A model generated the notes under the pieces. That model was not told the origin of the DNA, did not search any database, and saw only the letters and a program-made list of their open reading frames with translations. Both the position numbers and the translations under genes were made by a program. From Roseicyclus sp. (GTDB lineage: Bacteria > Pseudomonadota > Alphaproteobacteria > Rhodobacterales > Rhodobacteraceae): DNA of 64,000 bases. The DNA is taken from NCBI GenBank assembly GCA_018401055.1, contig JAGYLB010000072.1:55796-119795 (forward strand), in the 5' to 3' direction. Shown here piece after piece: positions 27,172 through 39,564 of this stretch. How positions within the stretch are numbered: position 1 is the stretch's first letter; every line of letters begins with the position of its first letter.

Positions 27172-28044
27172 ATGACCCGCATCATCGACAGTCTCGCCGA
27201 GATTTCCGAGCGCTATGACGCGCTTTTCTGCGATCTCTGGGGCTGCGTGCATGACGGCATCCGCGCATTCCCAGCCGCAGTCGAGGCTTTGCACGCCTTC
27301 AAGGCGCAAGGTGGCACGGTCGTTCTTGTCACCAACTCGCCCCGGCCCCGCGCCAGCGTCGAGGCGCAGATCGGGCGCATGGGCGTGCCGCGCGATTGCT
27401 GGGACGTGATCGCCACCTCGGGCGACAGCGCGCGGGCGGCGATGTATCAAGGCGTGGTCGGCCACAAGGTCTGGCACATCGGCGAGCCGCACGATGCGCC
27501 GTTCTTCGAGCCGCTGGCGCTTTTGGACAATCCGGTCGAGATCACCCGGGTTGCGTTGGAGGAGGCGGAGGGGATCGTCTGCACCGGCCCCTTCGACCCG
27601 ATGGCCGACCCTGCGGTGATGCGGCCGCAGTTCCTGCTGGCCAAGACAAAGGGCCTGAAACTGCTGTGCGCCAACCCCGACATCGTCGTGGATCGCGGCG
27701 AGACGCGCGAATGGTGCGCGGGCGCGCTTGCACGGCTTTACACCGAGATGGGCGGCGAGAGCCTGTATTTCGGAAAGCCGCACCCGCCGATCTACGATCT
27801 GGCCCGGCGCCGCTTGCAGCAGATCGGTAGGTCCATACCGGAAGAGCGCATCCTGGCCGTGGGGGACGGGATCTTCACCGATATTCAAGGCGGCATGGGC
27901 GAGAACATCGACACGCTGTTCATCACCGGCGGCCTGGCGCGCGAAGAGACGATGACCGCCGACCAGCCCGACCCGCCGAAATTGGCGCGTTTCCTGACCG
28001 ATGCACAGATGGAACCGAGCTATTCCATCGGCATGCTGCGCTGA
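27172..28044 (+). CDS. HAD-superfamily phosphatase, TIGR01459-like (NagD-type)
   Basis: 290 residues. Motif I is FCDLWGCVHDG, where the second Asp of the usual DxD is Trp-Gly shifted as in this subfamily. Motif II is VVLVTNSPRPR, followed by YFGKPHPPIYDLARRRL (motif III Lys) and ILAVGDGIFTDIQGGMGENI (motif IV). The layout matches the alphaproteobacterial TIGR01459 class IIA HAD proteins, which carry a large C2 cap. Substrate unknown; NagD relatives act on nucleotides. Intact. Confidence 0.88.
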   Translation: MTRIIDSLAEISERYDALFCDLWGCVHDGIRAFPAAVEALHAFKAQGGTVVLVTNSPRPRASVEAQIGRMGVPRDCWDVIATSGDSARAAMYQGVVGHKVWHIGEPHDAPFFEPLALLDNPVEITRVALEEAEGIVCTGPFDPMADPAVMRPQFLLAKTKGLKLLCANPDIVVDRGETREWCAGALARLYTEMGGESLYFGKPHPPIYDLARRRLQQIGRSIPEERILAVGDGIFTDIQGGMGENIDTLFITGGLAREETMTADQPDPPKLARFLTDAQMEPSYSIGMLR

Positions 28045-28075
28045 GACAGGGGATTTCGTCGCCCCTGGCGACGAT

Positions 28076-28137
28076 CCACGGGGGCGCTGCCCCGGACCCC
28101 CGCCGTATTTTGGAAAGATGAAGGGGTTGGTCGCGCA
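28076..28137 (+). repeat. Dispersed intergenic repeat element
   Basis: GGGGGCGCTGCCCC-ggaccccc (a hairpin) followed by GTATTTTGGAAAGATGAAGG. The second half recurs in reverse at 19455-19480, and the GGGGGCTCTGCCCCCG half resembles 63511-63526. I recognise this as a sequence common between genes in roseobacters. Confidence 0.55.
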
Positions 28138-28244
28138 AGATAATTGCCAGATTTTGGCCATATCGCGCAGTTATATTACTTTCTGCATTGCAGAAGTCCC
28201 CTGGAATCGGATATGTGGCTCTCATCATGCAGGAGACGCCCCCC

Positions 28245-28688
28245 ATGCTCGACAACATCATGACCGGCACGATCGTCATCGAGGATCTGGAGATCGGGAT
28301 GACGCGATCCTTGCAAAAGCTGATCACCGATACCGATATCGAATTGTTCGCGCAGGTTTCCACCGACCGGAACCCGGTGCATCTGGATGATGATTACGCC
28401 CGCGACACGATCTTCGAGGGGCGGATCGCGCATGGAATGCTGACAGCGGGGCTGATTTCGGCGGTGATCGGGGAACAGCTGCCCGGCCATGGGACGGTCT
28501 ATCTGGGCCAGACGCTGAAATTCATGGCCCCCGTGCGCCCCGGCGACATGGTGGAGGCGCATGTCGAGGTGACCGAGATCGACCATTCCCGCCGTCGCGT
28601 GACGCTGGCCACCCATTGCCGGGTGGGCAAGACCGTCGTGCTGAAGGGCGAAGCCGTGGTGCTGGCCCCGTCGCGCAAGTTCGACTGA
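28245..28688 (+). CDS. MaoC-family (R)-specific enoyl-CoA hydratase
   Basis: 147-residue hotdog-fold protein. The hydratase motif is STDRNPVHLDDDYA (catalytic Asp) with GRIAHGMLTAGLISAVIG (His in GRIAHGM). YLGQTLKFMAPVRPGDMVEA is the conserved middle strand. It hydrates trans-2-enoyl-CoA to the (R)-3-hydroxyacyl-CoA, useful for PHA synthesis or fatty-acid turnover. ATG at 28245 has AGGAG 9 nt upstream; an earlier in-frame ATG at 28227 (MQETPPML) is less likely. Not linked to other fatty-acid genes here. Confidence 0.88.
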   Translation: MLDNIMTGTIVIEDLEIGMTRSLQKLITDTDIELFAQVSTDRNPVHLDDDYARDTIFEGRIAHGMLTAGLISAVIGEQLPGHGTVYLGQTLKFMAPVRPGDMVEAHVEVTEIDHSRRRVTLATHCRVGKTVVLKGEAVVLAPSRKFD

Positions 28689-28734
28689 CGCCCGGTTCTT
28701 GCCTATCCGCGCGGGGGCGGCTACGCCCGTGCCC

Positions 28735-29663
28735 ATGCGGGATCTCGTGCGGACCACCAGTATAGTCCTGTCGTAGGATCGTGGCGCGAGCGCCGCGATC
28801 GGGAATTTCGACGGCGTGCACCGCGGCCATCGCCATGTGATCGACCTGGCGCGCGCGCGGGCGCTCTCTTGGGCGTCGTGACCTTCGAGCCGCATCCGAG
28901 GGAATTCTTTGCGCCCGATGCCCCGCCCTTTCGCCTGATGAATGCGGCCGCCCGCGCGCACCGGCTGGAAAAGCTGGGCGTCGAGGTGCTGGCCGAATTG
29001 TCCTTTGATGCGCGTATGGCGGCCCTGTCGGCCGAGGATTTCGCCCGCATCGTGCTGGCCGAGGGGCTCGGCCTGTCGCATGTGGTCGTGGGGGCGGATT
29101 TCTGCTTCGGCAAGGGGCGCACCGGCACGGCGGCCAGCCTGCGCGATCTGGGCAGGCGCTTTGGCTTCGCGGTGACCATCGCCGAATTGCTGGAGGGGGC
29201 GGATGGTGCTGTCTCGTCGACCGCGATCCGGGCCGCGCTGAGCGAGGGCCGTCCGCGCGACGCCGCCGGCATGCTGGGCCATTGGCACCGCATCGAGGGG
29301 CCGGTGCTGCATGGCGACAAGCGCGGGCGCGAATTGGGCTATCCGACCGCGAACATGGCGCTGGATGGGCTGCATGTGCCGCGTCTGGGCGTCTATGCCG
29401 TGCTGGTCGATGTGCTGGAGGGGCCGCACCGGGGCACCTACCAAGGGGTCGCCAATCTTGGCATCCGGCCGATGTTCGAGCGGGCGACGCCGAACCTCGA
29501 GACCTTCCTGTTCGACTTCAAGGGCGACCTCTATGGGCGGCAGGTGTCAGTGGGGCTGGTGGACTGGCTGCGGGGCGAGATGAAATTCGACAATCTCGAC
29601 GCGCTGATCGTCCAGATGGACCGCGATTCGGCGCAGGCGCGCGAGGCCTTGGCCCAGACATGA
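28735..29663 (+). CDS. ribF: Bifunctional riboflavin kinase/FAD synthetase (frameshifted N-terminus)
   Basis: Makes FMN and FAD from riboflavin. The FAD-synthetase part shows AIGNFDGVHRGH, VTFEPHPREFFAPDAPPFR, VVGADFCFGKGRTG and SSTAIRAALSEGRPRDAA; the kinase part shows GYPTANMALDGLHVPRLGVY and FLFDFKGDLYG. The first ~12 codons are disturbed (two compensating indels and an in-frame TAG at about 28774), and another indel near 28865 joins to LGVVTFEPHP. From 28869 the gene is intact to its stop, which overlaps the next gene. ribF is normally essential, so sequencing error is likely. Confidence 0.92.
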
Positions 29664-30106
29664 GGGACCGTTTCTGGGAAAAGGTGCGCCCCGATCGTAT
29701 GACGCCCGAGGAGTGGGAGGCGCTGTGCGATGGCTGCGGCAAGTGCTGCCTCAACAAGCTGGAAGATGAGGAGACGGGCGAGGTCGCGCTGACGCGGGTG
29801 GCCTGCCGTTTGCTCGACGATGAGACCTGCCGCTGCGGGCAATACGCGATCCGCAAGACGCTGGTACCCGAATGCATTCGCCTGACGCCGCAGACGATGG
29901 GCGATGTCGCCTATTTCATGCCGTCGACCTGCGCCTATCGGCTGATCCACGAGGGCAAGCCGCTGTTCTGGTGGCACCATCTTGTTTCGGGCGACCCCGA
30001 GACGGTGCATCAGGCAGGCGTCAGCGTGCGCGGGATCACGGTGCCCGAGTTCGAGGTGCCAGAGGAAGATTGGGAAGATTACATCATCGAGGAGCCGGGC
30101 ACATGA
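29660..30106 (+). CDS. YcgN/UPF0260-family cysteine-cluster protein
   Basis: 148 residues, MRDRFWEKVRPDRMTPEEWE then LCDGCGKCCLNKLEDEETGE, CRLLDDETCRCGQYAIRK, VPECIRLTPQTMGDVAYFMP and STCAYRLI. The eight or so conserved Cys suggest a metal or Fe-S site, as proposed for YkgJ-type CxxCxxCC proteins. No enzymatic function is established. The gene overlaps ribF by 4 nt and the threonine aldolase by 4 nt, so the three are translated as one operon. Confidence 0.9.
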   Translation: MRDRFWEKVRPDRMTPEEWEALCDGCGKCCLNKLEDEETGEVALTRVACRLLDDETCRCGQYAIRKTLVPECIRLTPQTMGDVAYFMPSTCAYRLIHEGKPLFWWHHLVSGDPETVHQAGVSVRGITVPEFEVPEEDWEDYIIEEPGT

Positions 30107-31151
30107 TGTTCGCAAGCGACAACACCGGGCCGGTGCATCCAAGCGTCATGGCCGCCGTGGCCAGCGCCAACGACGGCTACGCGATGCCCTATGGCAATGA
30201 CGCCACGACAGCCGCCGCGCGTCAGGCCGTGCGCGAGGTGTTCGAGGCGCCCGAGGCAGCGGTGGAATCTCAGTGGCGACCGGAAGCGTCGCCAATGCGC
30301 TGGCCCTGGCCTGTCTGGCAAAGCCATGGGACGGCGTGTTTTGCCACCGCACCGCCCATGTGGAAGAGGATGAATGCGGCGCGCCCGATTTCTATTCAGG
30401 CGCCAAGACCATCCTGATCGACGGCGCGGATGGTCGCTTCACCCCCGAGGCGCTTGAGGCGGCCATCTTGCAATGCAAGGCGCGCGGCGTGCATGGCGCG
30501 CAGCCGGGGCCGGTGACGATCACCAATGTGACCGAGCGGGGCACGGTCTACAGCCTCGATCAGATCCGGGCGATCACGGGCGTCGCCCACGCGCATGGGC
30601 TGGCCGTGCATCTGGACGGCGCGCGGTTCGCCAATGCCTGCGTGGCGCTGGAGTGCAGCGCGTCCGAGATGACGTGGAAGGCGGGCGTGGATGCCGTCAG
30701 CTTTGGCGGCACCAAGAACGGCTGCATGGGCGTGGAGGCGGTGGTGTTCTTTGACCCTGCCCATGGCCGCGAGCTGGAGCTGCGGCGCAAGCGGGGCGGG
30801 CATCTGTTCTCGAAACATCGCTATCTGTCCTCGCAGATGCTGGCCTATTGCGCGGATGACCTATGGCTTGAGATGGCGCAGGCAGCCAATGCGCGGATGG
30901 CGCAGTTGGTGCAGGGTCTGGCCCGCGTGCCGGGCGCGCATCTTGTGCATCCGGCGTCGGGCAACCTTGCCTTCATCGAGGTGCCGCGGGCGGCGCATGC
31001 CCGCGCCTTCAAGGCAGGGGCGCAGTATTACCTGTTCGGTGGCACGCTGGAGGATGGAGCGGCGGATGCGCCCTTGCGCTGCCGGATCGTGTGCGACTGG
31101 GCCAAAACGCCCGAGGATGTGGAACGCTTGCTGGAGGCTTGGGCGAGCTAG
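30103..31151 (+). CDS. ltaE: Low-specificity L-threonine aldolase (frameshifted)
   Basis: PLP enzyme cleaving threonine to glycine and acetaldehyde. N-terminal MMFASDNTGPVHPSVMAAVA and YGNDATTAAARQAVREVFEA are in the first frame. After an indel near 30270 the sequence continues VATGSVANALALACL, HGLAVHLDGARFANAC (PLP-binding Asp) and SFGGTKNGCMGVEAVVFF with the PLP lysine in GGTKNG. The end EDVERLLEAWAS fits family length (about 348 residues). Confidence 0.9.
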
Positions 31152-31196
31152 CGTTTTGCTGCAGAAAAACGGGACGGAATACTGCAGTTCCCCCCC

Positions 31197-31966
31197 TCAC
31201 GCCAGGAGGCGCCGGATTTCGTCCGCCACCGCATCGGGATGGGTGATAGGCGCCATGTGGCTCGCGCCGGAATGGACACGCGCCGCGGCTGCGGGATCGC
31301 CGCCGCTAGGGCCGTCTGGATTTCCGCGATGACGGGAGGGGAGCGGTCGCCCTCGATCAAGAGGACAGGACAGGTGAGCCCATCAAGGCGCGGCAAGAGC
31401 CCCGCAGCATCGTCGTGGAGCGCGGCGCTGCTGGCGGCGATCACCCAGATCCGGTTCTGCAGATAGGCCCGCTGTTTCGCAGTGAGGTTGTCGAAGGCTG
31501 CTACCGTCGCCCCAGACTGACAGGAAGGTGCGGGTGGCCGCGGCAGGATCGCCCAGTGGCGAAGGCGGCATCAAGACGGGTGTCCGCCTCTCTTTGCTGC
31601 TGCCAGCCGGGCTGCCCGCGCGCGGCGGCAAAGAGGACCGGCTCGATCAACGTCAGGCTCGCCACCCGGCCCGGATGATCGAGGCGCAAGGCGCAGCGCG
31701 ACGGTGGCGCCGAAGCTGTGGCCGACAAGGTGGCAGCGCCTGTCCGGCAGATGGGTCAGCGCCATCTCGGTGCAATGGTCGTGATAGTCGCGGCTTTCGT
31801 CACGGGCAGGGCCACGGCCATGGCCCACCAGATCGGGCGCGGTCGCGCGCAGCCGGTCGGACAGGGCACGCGCCAAACCGTCCCATGCGCCGGAATGGGC
31901 GAGGGAACAATGCAGCAAAAGTGCAGGCTCGGCCCCCTGCCCCCAGACCCTGGCAAAACCCGTCAC
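31197..31966 (-). CDS. Alpha/beta hydrolase (four frameshifts)
   Basis: Begins at a GTG (31964-31966) overlapping the stop of the isomerase gene (GTGA). Visible are LLLHCSLAHSGAWDGLARAL (oxyanion region), LVGHSFGATVALRLA with the nucleophile Ser in G-H-S-F-G, then in successive frames DHPGRVASLTLIEPVLFAAA, TRTFLSVWGDGSS, IAASSAALHDDAAGLLPRLD, CPVLLIEGDRSPPV (acid region) and SHMAPITHPDAVADEIRRLL carrying the catalytic His. Shifts are near 31695, 31555, 31505 and 31267. Substrate unknown. It is coupled to the HCCA-isomerase gene, which hints at aromatic or glutathione-related metabolism. Confidence 0.78.
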
Positions 31967-32564
31967 AGTTTCCCGGCAAGGAACAGGTCCAGATCCTCGA
32001 TCTTGTCCTGGCCCCAGAACTTTTCGCTGCCATCTACGATGTAGAAGGGCGCACCAAACACGCCCGCCAACACCGCGTTTTCGGTGTTGCGCACATATTC
32101 GTCCGCACCTGCCAGCATCGCCATGCCCGCAAGGCTGCGCTCAAAGCCCGCCTCGGCAAGACAATCGGCGATCACCTCATCCTCGGCGATGTCGCGCCGG
32201 TCGCGCCAGACCGCCCCGGTGAAGGCATGCACCAGCGCGGCCAGATCACCACCGCCCGACCGCATCGCCACGATGAAAGCATAGGACGAGGGCGCGGGAT
32301 TGACGGCGCGGTAAGGCGGGTCAAGGTCCATGGGCAACCCATGCTTGCGCGCCTGCCGCCGCAATTCCTGCGCCCGAAGCTCCAGCCGCGCGGGCGGGCG
32401 TTCCCGCAGAGCAGCGCCGCCGGTGCGGGAAAGATGCCGCCGGTCAAGTCGACAGGCTTGTAGGCGATGGTGGCACCATGTCGGGCGGCCACGGCCTCCA
32501 TCCTTGTGCCTGCAAGATAGGTGTAAGGCGAGACGGTGGAGAAAAAGTAATCGATATGCGCCAT
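31963..32564 (-). CDS. 2-hydroxychromene-2-carboxylate isomerase family protein (frameshifted)
   Basis: Thioredoxin-fold GST-kappa/DsbA-like protein. MAHIDYFFSTVSPYTYLAGT holds the conserved active-site Ser of the S-P-Y-T-Y motif in place of a Cys pair. YKPVDLTGGIFP precedes an indel near 32415; the rest, ELRRQARKHGLPMDLDPPYR, FIVAMRSGGGDLAALVHAFT and VFGAPFYIVDGSEKFWGQDK, is in the next frame. Members isomerise HCCA in naphthalene breakdown, using glutathione, but many serve unknown reactions. ATG at 32564; divergent from prs. Confidence 0.85.
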
Positions 32565-32675
32565 GGGATCGGCCTTTTCCTTTTCGGCTTTGCGCCGACC
32601 CTAGACGGGTGTTAGGGGGTGTCAACATCCCGCGCCGGGGGGGCCGGGAACGGCTGCCACAAGGGACATCGCACA

Positions 32676-33704
32676 ATGCCAGCACAAGACCCGAAACTGA
32701 TTTCCGGGAACGCCAACCGCACGCTTGCAAATGCCATCTCGCGGCGGATGTCGATGCACCGCGGCATGCAGGTATCGCTGGTCGATGCCCGGGTGGAACG
32801 GTTCAACGACGGCGAGATCTTTGTCGAGATCTTCGAGAATGTGCGCGGCGAGGACATGTTCATCGTCCAGCCGACCTCGAAACCTGCCAATGACAACCTG
32901 ATGGAATTGCTCATCATAACCGACACGCTGCGCCGGTCGTCGGCGGCGCGCATCACGGCGGTGATCCCCTATTTCGGTTACGCCCGGCAAGATCGACGCA
33001 CCAAGGCGCGCACGCCGATCTCCTCGAAACTGGTGGCCAACATGATGGTGACGGCGGGGATCGAGCGCATCTTGACGATGGATCTGCATGCCGCCCAGAT
33101 TCAAGGCTTTTTCGACATTCCGGTCGACAACCTTTATGCCAGCCCGATCTTCGCGCTGGATATCTTGCACCAATTCAACGGCGACGTGTCGGATGTGATG
33201 GTGGTCTCGCCCGATGTAGGTGGCGTGGCGCGCGCGCGCGAATTGGCGACGCGTATCGGGGTGCCGCTGGCCATCGTGGACAAGCGCCGCGAAAAGATCG
33301 GCGAGGTGTCGGGGATGACGGTGATCGGGGATGTTGCCGGCCACAAATGCCTGATCGTGGATGACATGTGCGACACGGCCGGGACCTTGTGCAAGGCCGC
33401 CGACGTGTTGATGGAGGCAGGCGCAACCGAGGTGCACGCCTATACGACCCACGGGGTTCTGTCGGGGCCTGCGGTTGAGCGGATCACCGGATCAGTGCTG
33501 AAATCGCTGGTCATCAGCGACACGATCGAGGCGACGGCCGCGGCCCGCGACTGCCCCAACATCCGCGTCGTGCCGACTGCGCCGATGTTCGCGCAGGCCA
33601 TCCTCAACATCTGGAACGGCACCAGCGTGTCGTCCCTGTTCGATACCGAGACGCTGGTGCCGATCTACGAGGGGCTGTATCCCAAGGGGATGTGGGGGCG
33701 CTGA
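32676..33704 (+). CDS. prs: Ribose-phosphate pyrophosphokinase
   Basis: Makes PRPP from ribose 5-phosphate and ATP, feeding the purine (purE/K here), histidine (hisC here), pyrimidine and NAD pathways. 342 residues, intact. Key motifs: [20 protein letters not shown], the ATP-binding [40 protein letters not shown], and the PRPP loop [21 protein letters not shown] few residues longer than the enteric enzyme, as usual in alphaproteobacteria. Confidence 0.96.
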   Translation: MPAQDPKLISGNANRTLANAISRRMSMHRGMQVSLVDARVERFNDGEIFVEIFENVRGEDMFIVQPTSKPANDNLMELLIITDTLRRSSAARITAVIPYFGYARQDRRTKARTPISSKLVANMMVTAGIERILTMDLHAAQIQGFFDIPVDNLYASPIFALDILHQFNGDVSDVMVVSPDVGGVARARELATRIGVPLAIVDKRREKIGEVSGMTVIGDVAGHKCLIVDDMCDTAGTLCKAADVLMEAGATEVHAYTTHGVLSGPAVERITGSVLKSLVISDTIEATAAARDCPNIRVVPTAPMFAQAILNIWNGTSVSSLFDTETLVPIYEGLYPKGMWGR

Positions 33705-33753
33705 GCCGCGCTTGGTGCGCCTGACGGCGCGCCCTACGGGCGCTAAGCGTCTT

Positions 33754-33808
33754 GGGTAGGGTGCGCCTTCAGGCGCACTCGGCATCTTATGTGCGCCTTA
33801 AGGCACAC
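33754..33808 (+). repeat. Dispersed REP-like repeat, copy 2, with hairpins
   Basis: Bases 33754-33773 are identical (inverted) to 478-497. The element contains a perfect hairpin GTGCGCCT-TC-AGGCGCAC (33761-33778) and a second near-perfect one, GTGCGCCTTAAGGCACAC (33791-33808). A further GTGCGCCT fragment lies upstream at 33716. It fills the space between the convergent prs and H-type lectin genes, a typical REP/BIME position. Confidence 0.7.
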
Positions 33809-33815
33809 CTGCACC

Positions 33816-34166
33816 TCAATACAATTCCCAATCATCCTCGCCCGCGATCTCACCCAGCGCCAGCCAATCGGCGCGGATGCGGGCGACGCGGCTGTCGCCC
33901 CATGTGCGGAAGACCAGATCGAAGCCTTTTTCGGTGATCTTCTCCGCCCGCAGGTCGGCGCGCTGGTTTGTGTCGCCGTCCATGTCCCACATCGAGATGC
34001 TAACCTGCACCATGGGCAGACTTCGGAATGGCTCGGCGAAGGTGACGGACCGCCGCTTTTCGCGCGGGCCGTCGCCAGTCCACATCGGGCCGTTGTCAGC
34101 GTAATCGCTGAACATCATGACCGACCCTTGGTCGGCGCCGATGAGATGATGGCTCAGGCGTTTCAT
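33816..34166 (-). CDS. H-type lectin domain protein
   Basis: 116 residues. The sequence MKRLSHHLIGADQGSVMMFS, MWTGDGPREKRRSVTFAEPF, VQVSISMWDMDGDTNQRADL, FDLVFRTWGDSRVARIRADW fits the H-type lectin fold known from Helix agglutinin and discoidin, with paired aromatic and Asp/Asn positions for GalNAc-type binding. No signal peptide, so it should be cytoplasmic unless exported otherwise. It follows atpC on the same strand beyond a terminator, an association I recall in other Rhodobacteraceae. Function unknown. Confidence 0.75.
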   Translation of the reverse strand: MKRLSHHLIGADQGSVMMFSDYADNGPMWTGDGPREKRRSVTFAEPFRSLPMVQVSISMWDMDGDTNQRADLRAEKITEKGFDLVFRTWGDSRVARIRADWLALGEIAGEDDWELY

Positions 34167-34262
34167 GTGTCCTGCGGTTTTTTCTGTTCGTTACACTCGC
34201 GCTATCGCCACATTATGCCGAGCCTGTGGACAGATACCGGCTTTTCAGCGGCTTTGGCCATG

Positions 34263-34293
34263 AAAAAGGCCCTCGCAGCACGCTGCAAGGGCC
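34263..34293 (-). terminator. Intrinsic terminator of the atp operon
   Basis: On the minus strand GGCCCTTGCAG-cgtg-CTGCGAGGGCC is followed by TTTTT, 26 nt after the atpC stop. The stem is near perfect. Confidence 0.88.
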
Positions 34294-34318
34294 ATGTTGT
34301 CGATGGGCTGAAAAAGGC

Positions 34319-34738
34319 TCAGCCCAGCGCGCTGGCGCGGGCCGCCTCAAGATCGGCGACCAGCTTCCCGGCGGTATCGACACCGGTGCCGCCATCAGCC
34401 GCGTCGCGCGCCTTGTCCTGGGCGGCGCGCGCCTCGGCGATCAGGCCGTCCATGATCTCGGCCGTGACCTCGCTGACGGGCATGGCCTGTTCGGCGAGCA
34501 CCGTCACCTTGGGGCCTGCCACATCGGCAAAGCCACCGGTGACGAAATAGGCCTTTTCCGCCGCACCTTCGACCCCGTCCAGACGCACGATGCCGGGGCG
34601 CATGGTGGTGATCAGAGGCGCATGATCGGCCATCGCCGTCATGTCGCCATCCGCACCGGGGATCTGCACCGCCTCGACCATCACGGACGCAAGCTTGCGT
34701 TCGGGCGAGACCAGATCGAATTGCATCTTCGTTGCCAT
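34319..34738 (-). CDS. atpC: F1 ATP synthase subunit epsilon
   Basis: 139 residues: beta-sandwich with [40 protein letters not shown] and [10 protein letters not shown], then a C-terminal helical hairpin ([20 protein letters not shown]). Part of the central stalk, with a regulatory role in coupling. Last gene of atpHAGDC, intact, 9 nt after atpD. Confidence 0.95.
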   Translation of the reverse strand: MATKMQFDLVSPERKLASVMVEAVQIPGADGDMTAMADHAPLITTMRPGIVRLDGVEGAAEKAYFVTGGFADVAGPKVTVLAEQAMPVSEVTAEIMDGLIAEARAAQDKARDAADGGTGVDTAGKLVADLEAARASALG

Positions 34739-34747
34739 AAGGCCCCC

Positions 34748-37067
<2,320 letters not shown>

Positions 37068-37079
37068 CTGTCAGACCCC

Positions 37080-38618
<1,539 letters not shown>

Positions 38619-38619
38619 C

Positions 38620-39180
38620 TTAACCGACCTCTTTCATTGTGTTCTGGAGTGCGTTGAGCTTTGCCTTGATCGAGGTGTCGATCATGGTCGAGCCAACCTT
38701 GACGACAAGACCGCCGATGAGGCTTTCATCGACGGTCGATTTCAGGGTCACATCACGGCCGGTGGCGGCCTTGAGAACCTTGGAAAGCTTGTCCGACTGC
38801 GCCTTGGTCAGCGCCTTGGCGGAGGTAACTTCGGCGCTGATCTCGCCCTTGTGATCGGCAATCTTGGCGCGCAGGCTGACGAGCAGCGCGGGCAGCACGA
38901 ACAGGCGGCGCTTGGTCGCCATCAGACGCAGCGTGTTGCCGGTGATCGGGCTGAGCTTCATCGCGTCGGCCACCTTGCCGATGGCCATGGCGCTGACATC
39001 GCGCCCGTAGATCGGCGAGGTGATGAGGTCGCGCAGGTCCGCGCTTTCGGCAAGAGCGGCTTCGAGGGCACCCACATCGGATTCGAGGGGGCCAAGCGCG
39101 CCTTCCTCCTGGGCCAGGTCGAACAACGCGGTCGCATAGCGCGCGGCGATGCCGGTCGAGATTGAAGCAGGTTCGCTCAC
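38620..39180 (-). CDS. atpH: F1 ATP synthase subunit delta
   Basis: 186 residues linking F1 to the stator: [61 protein letters not shown] chose the GTG at 39180 (VSEPASIST), which has AAAGGGTGG 8 nt upstream; the frame continues upstream without homology. First gene of the operon. F0 genes are not in this window, the usual split in Rhodobacteraceae. Confidence 0.94.
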   Translation of the reverse strand: MSEPASISTGIAARYATALFDLAQEEGALGPLESDVGALEAALAESADLRDLITSPIYGRDVSAMAIGKVADAMKLSPITGNTLRLMATKRRLFVLPALLVSLRAKIADHKGEISAEVTSAKALTKAQSDKLSKVLKAATGRDVTLKSTVDESLIGGLVVKVGSTMIDTSIKAKLNALQNTMKEVG

Positions 39181-39564
39181 GTCCACCCTTTCATCATGTA
39201 GGTAGCCCGGCGTGAGCGCGGCAGCGCTTCCGGGCACATTATTCGCTGCGACGGATGGCAGCCGTTTCCCATAAATCGCCGGTCATGTAGCAGAGCCCCC
39301 GCAATGCTGCAACCGCGATAGGACTGCTGCGGCGCATCGAATTTTCCTTGCGGGACAGGGCTGCGCGGGCCGGGCGGCATCTGCGACGCTTTGACCGCGC
39401 CAAAGGGGCCGCGTTGCGGGCGTAGATCGGAGAATCCCGCCCCACTGCCCCGCCCCTGCGCCCCGTGGCACCGGGAAACAGCATCGGGCAGCCCTACTTC
39501 CGCCTCGAGATTTTCTCACTTCATTGGTATTCTTCAGCCGTGGCGGTGTTTCAGGAACGAGTAG
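39181..39564. other. 384-nt intergenic region between atpH and the first Pro/Glu protein
   Basis: Contains the divergent starts of the atp operon and the gene at 39565, plus copy 1 of an 81-nt repeat (39361-39441). Before the repeat, the plus strand reads as a short open stretch LRRIEFSLRDRAARAGRHLR without a start codon, ending at a TAG at 39424; this could be a gene remnant. No clear promoter or terminator was recognised. Confidence 0.5.
39361..39441 (+). repeat. 81-nt repeat, copy 1 (upstream of first Pro/Glu-linker gene)
   Basis: The first 48 nt match 40972-41019 with about five or six differences (shared core GGGCCGGGCGGCATCTG and CGCTTTGACCGCGCCA), the middle is divergent, and GAATCCCGCC recurs at the same offset (69 nt) in both copies. 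Each copy lies upstream of one member of the Pro/Glu-linker gene pair. Confidence 0.65.
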
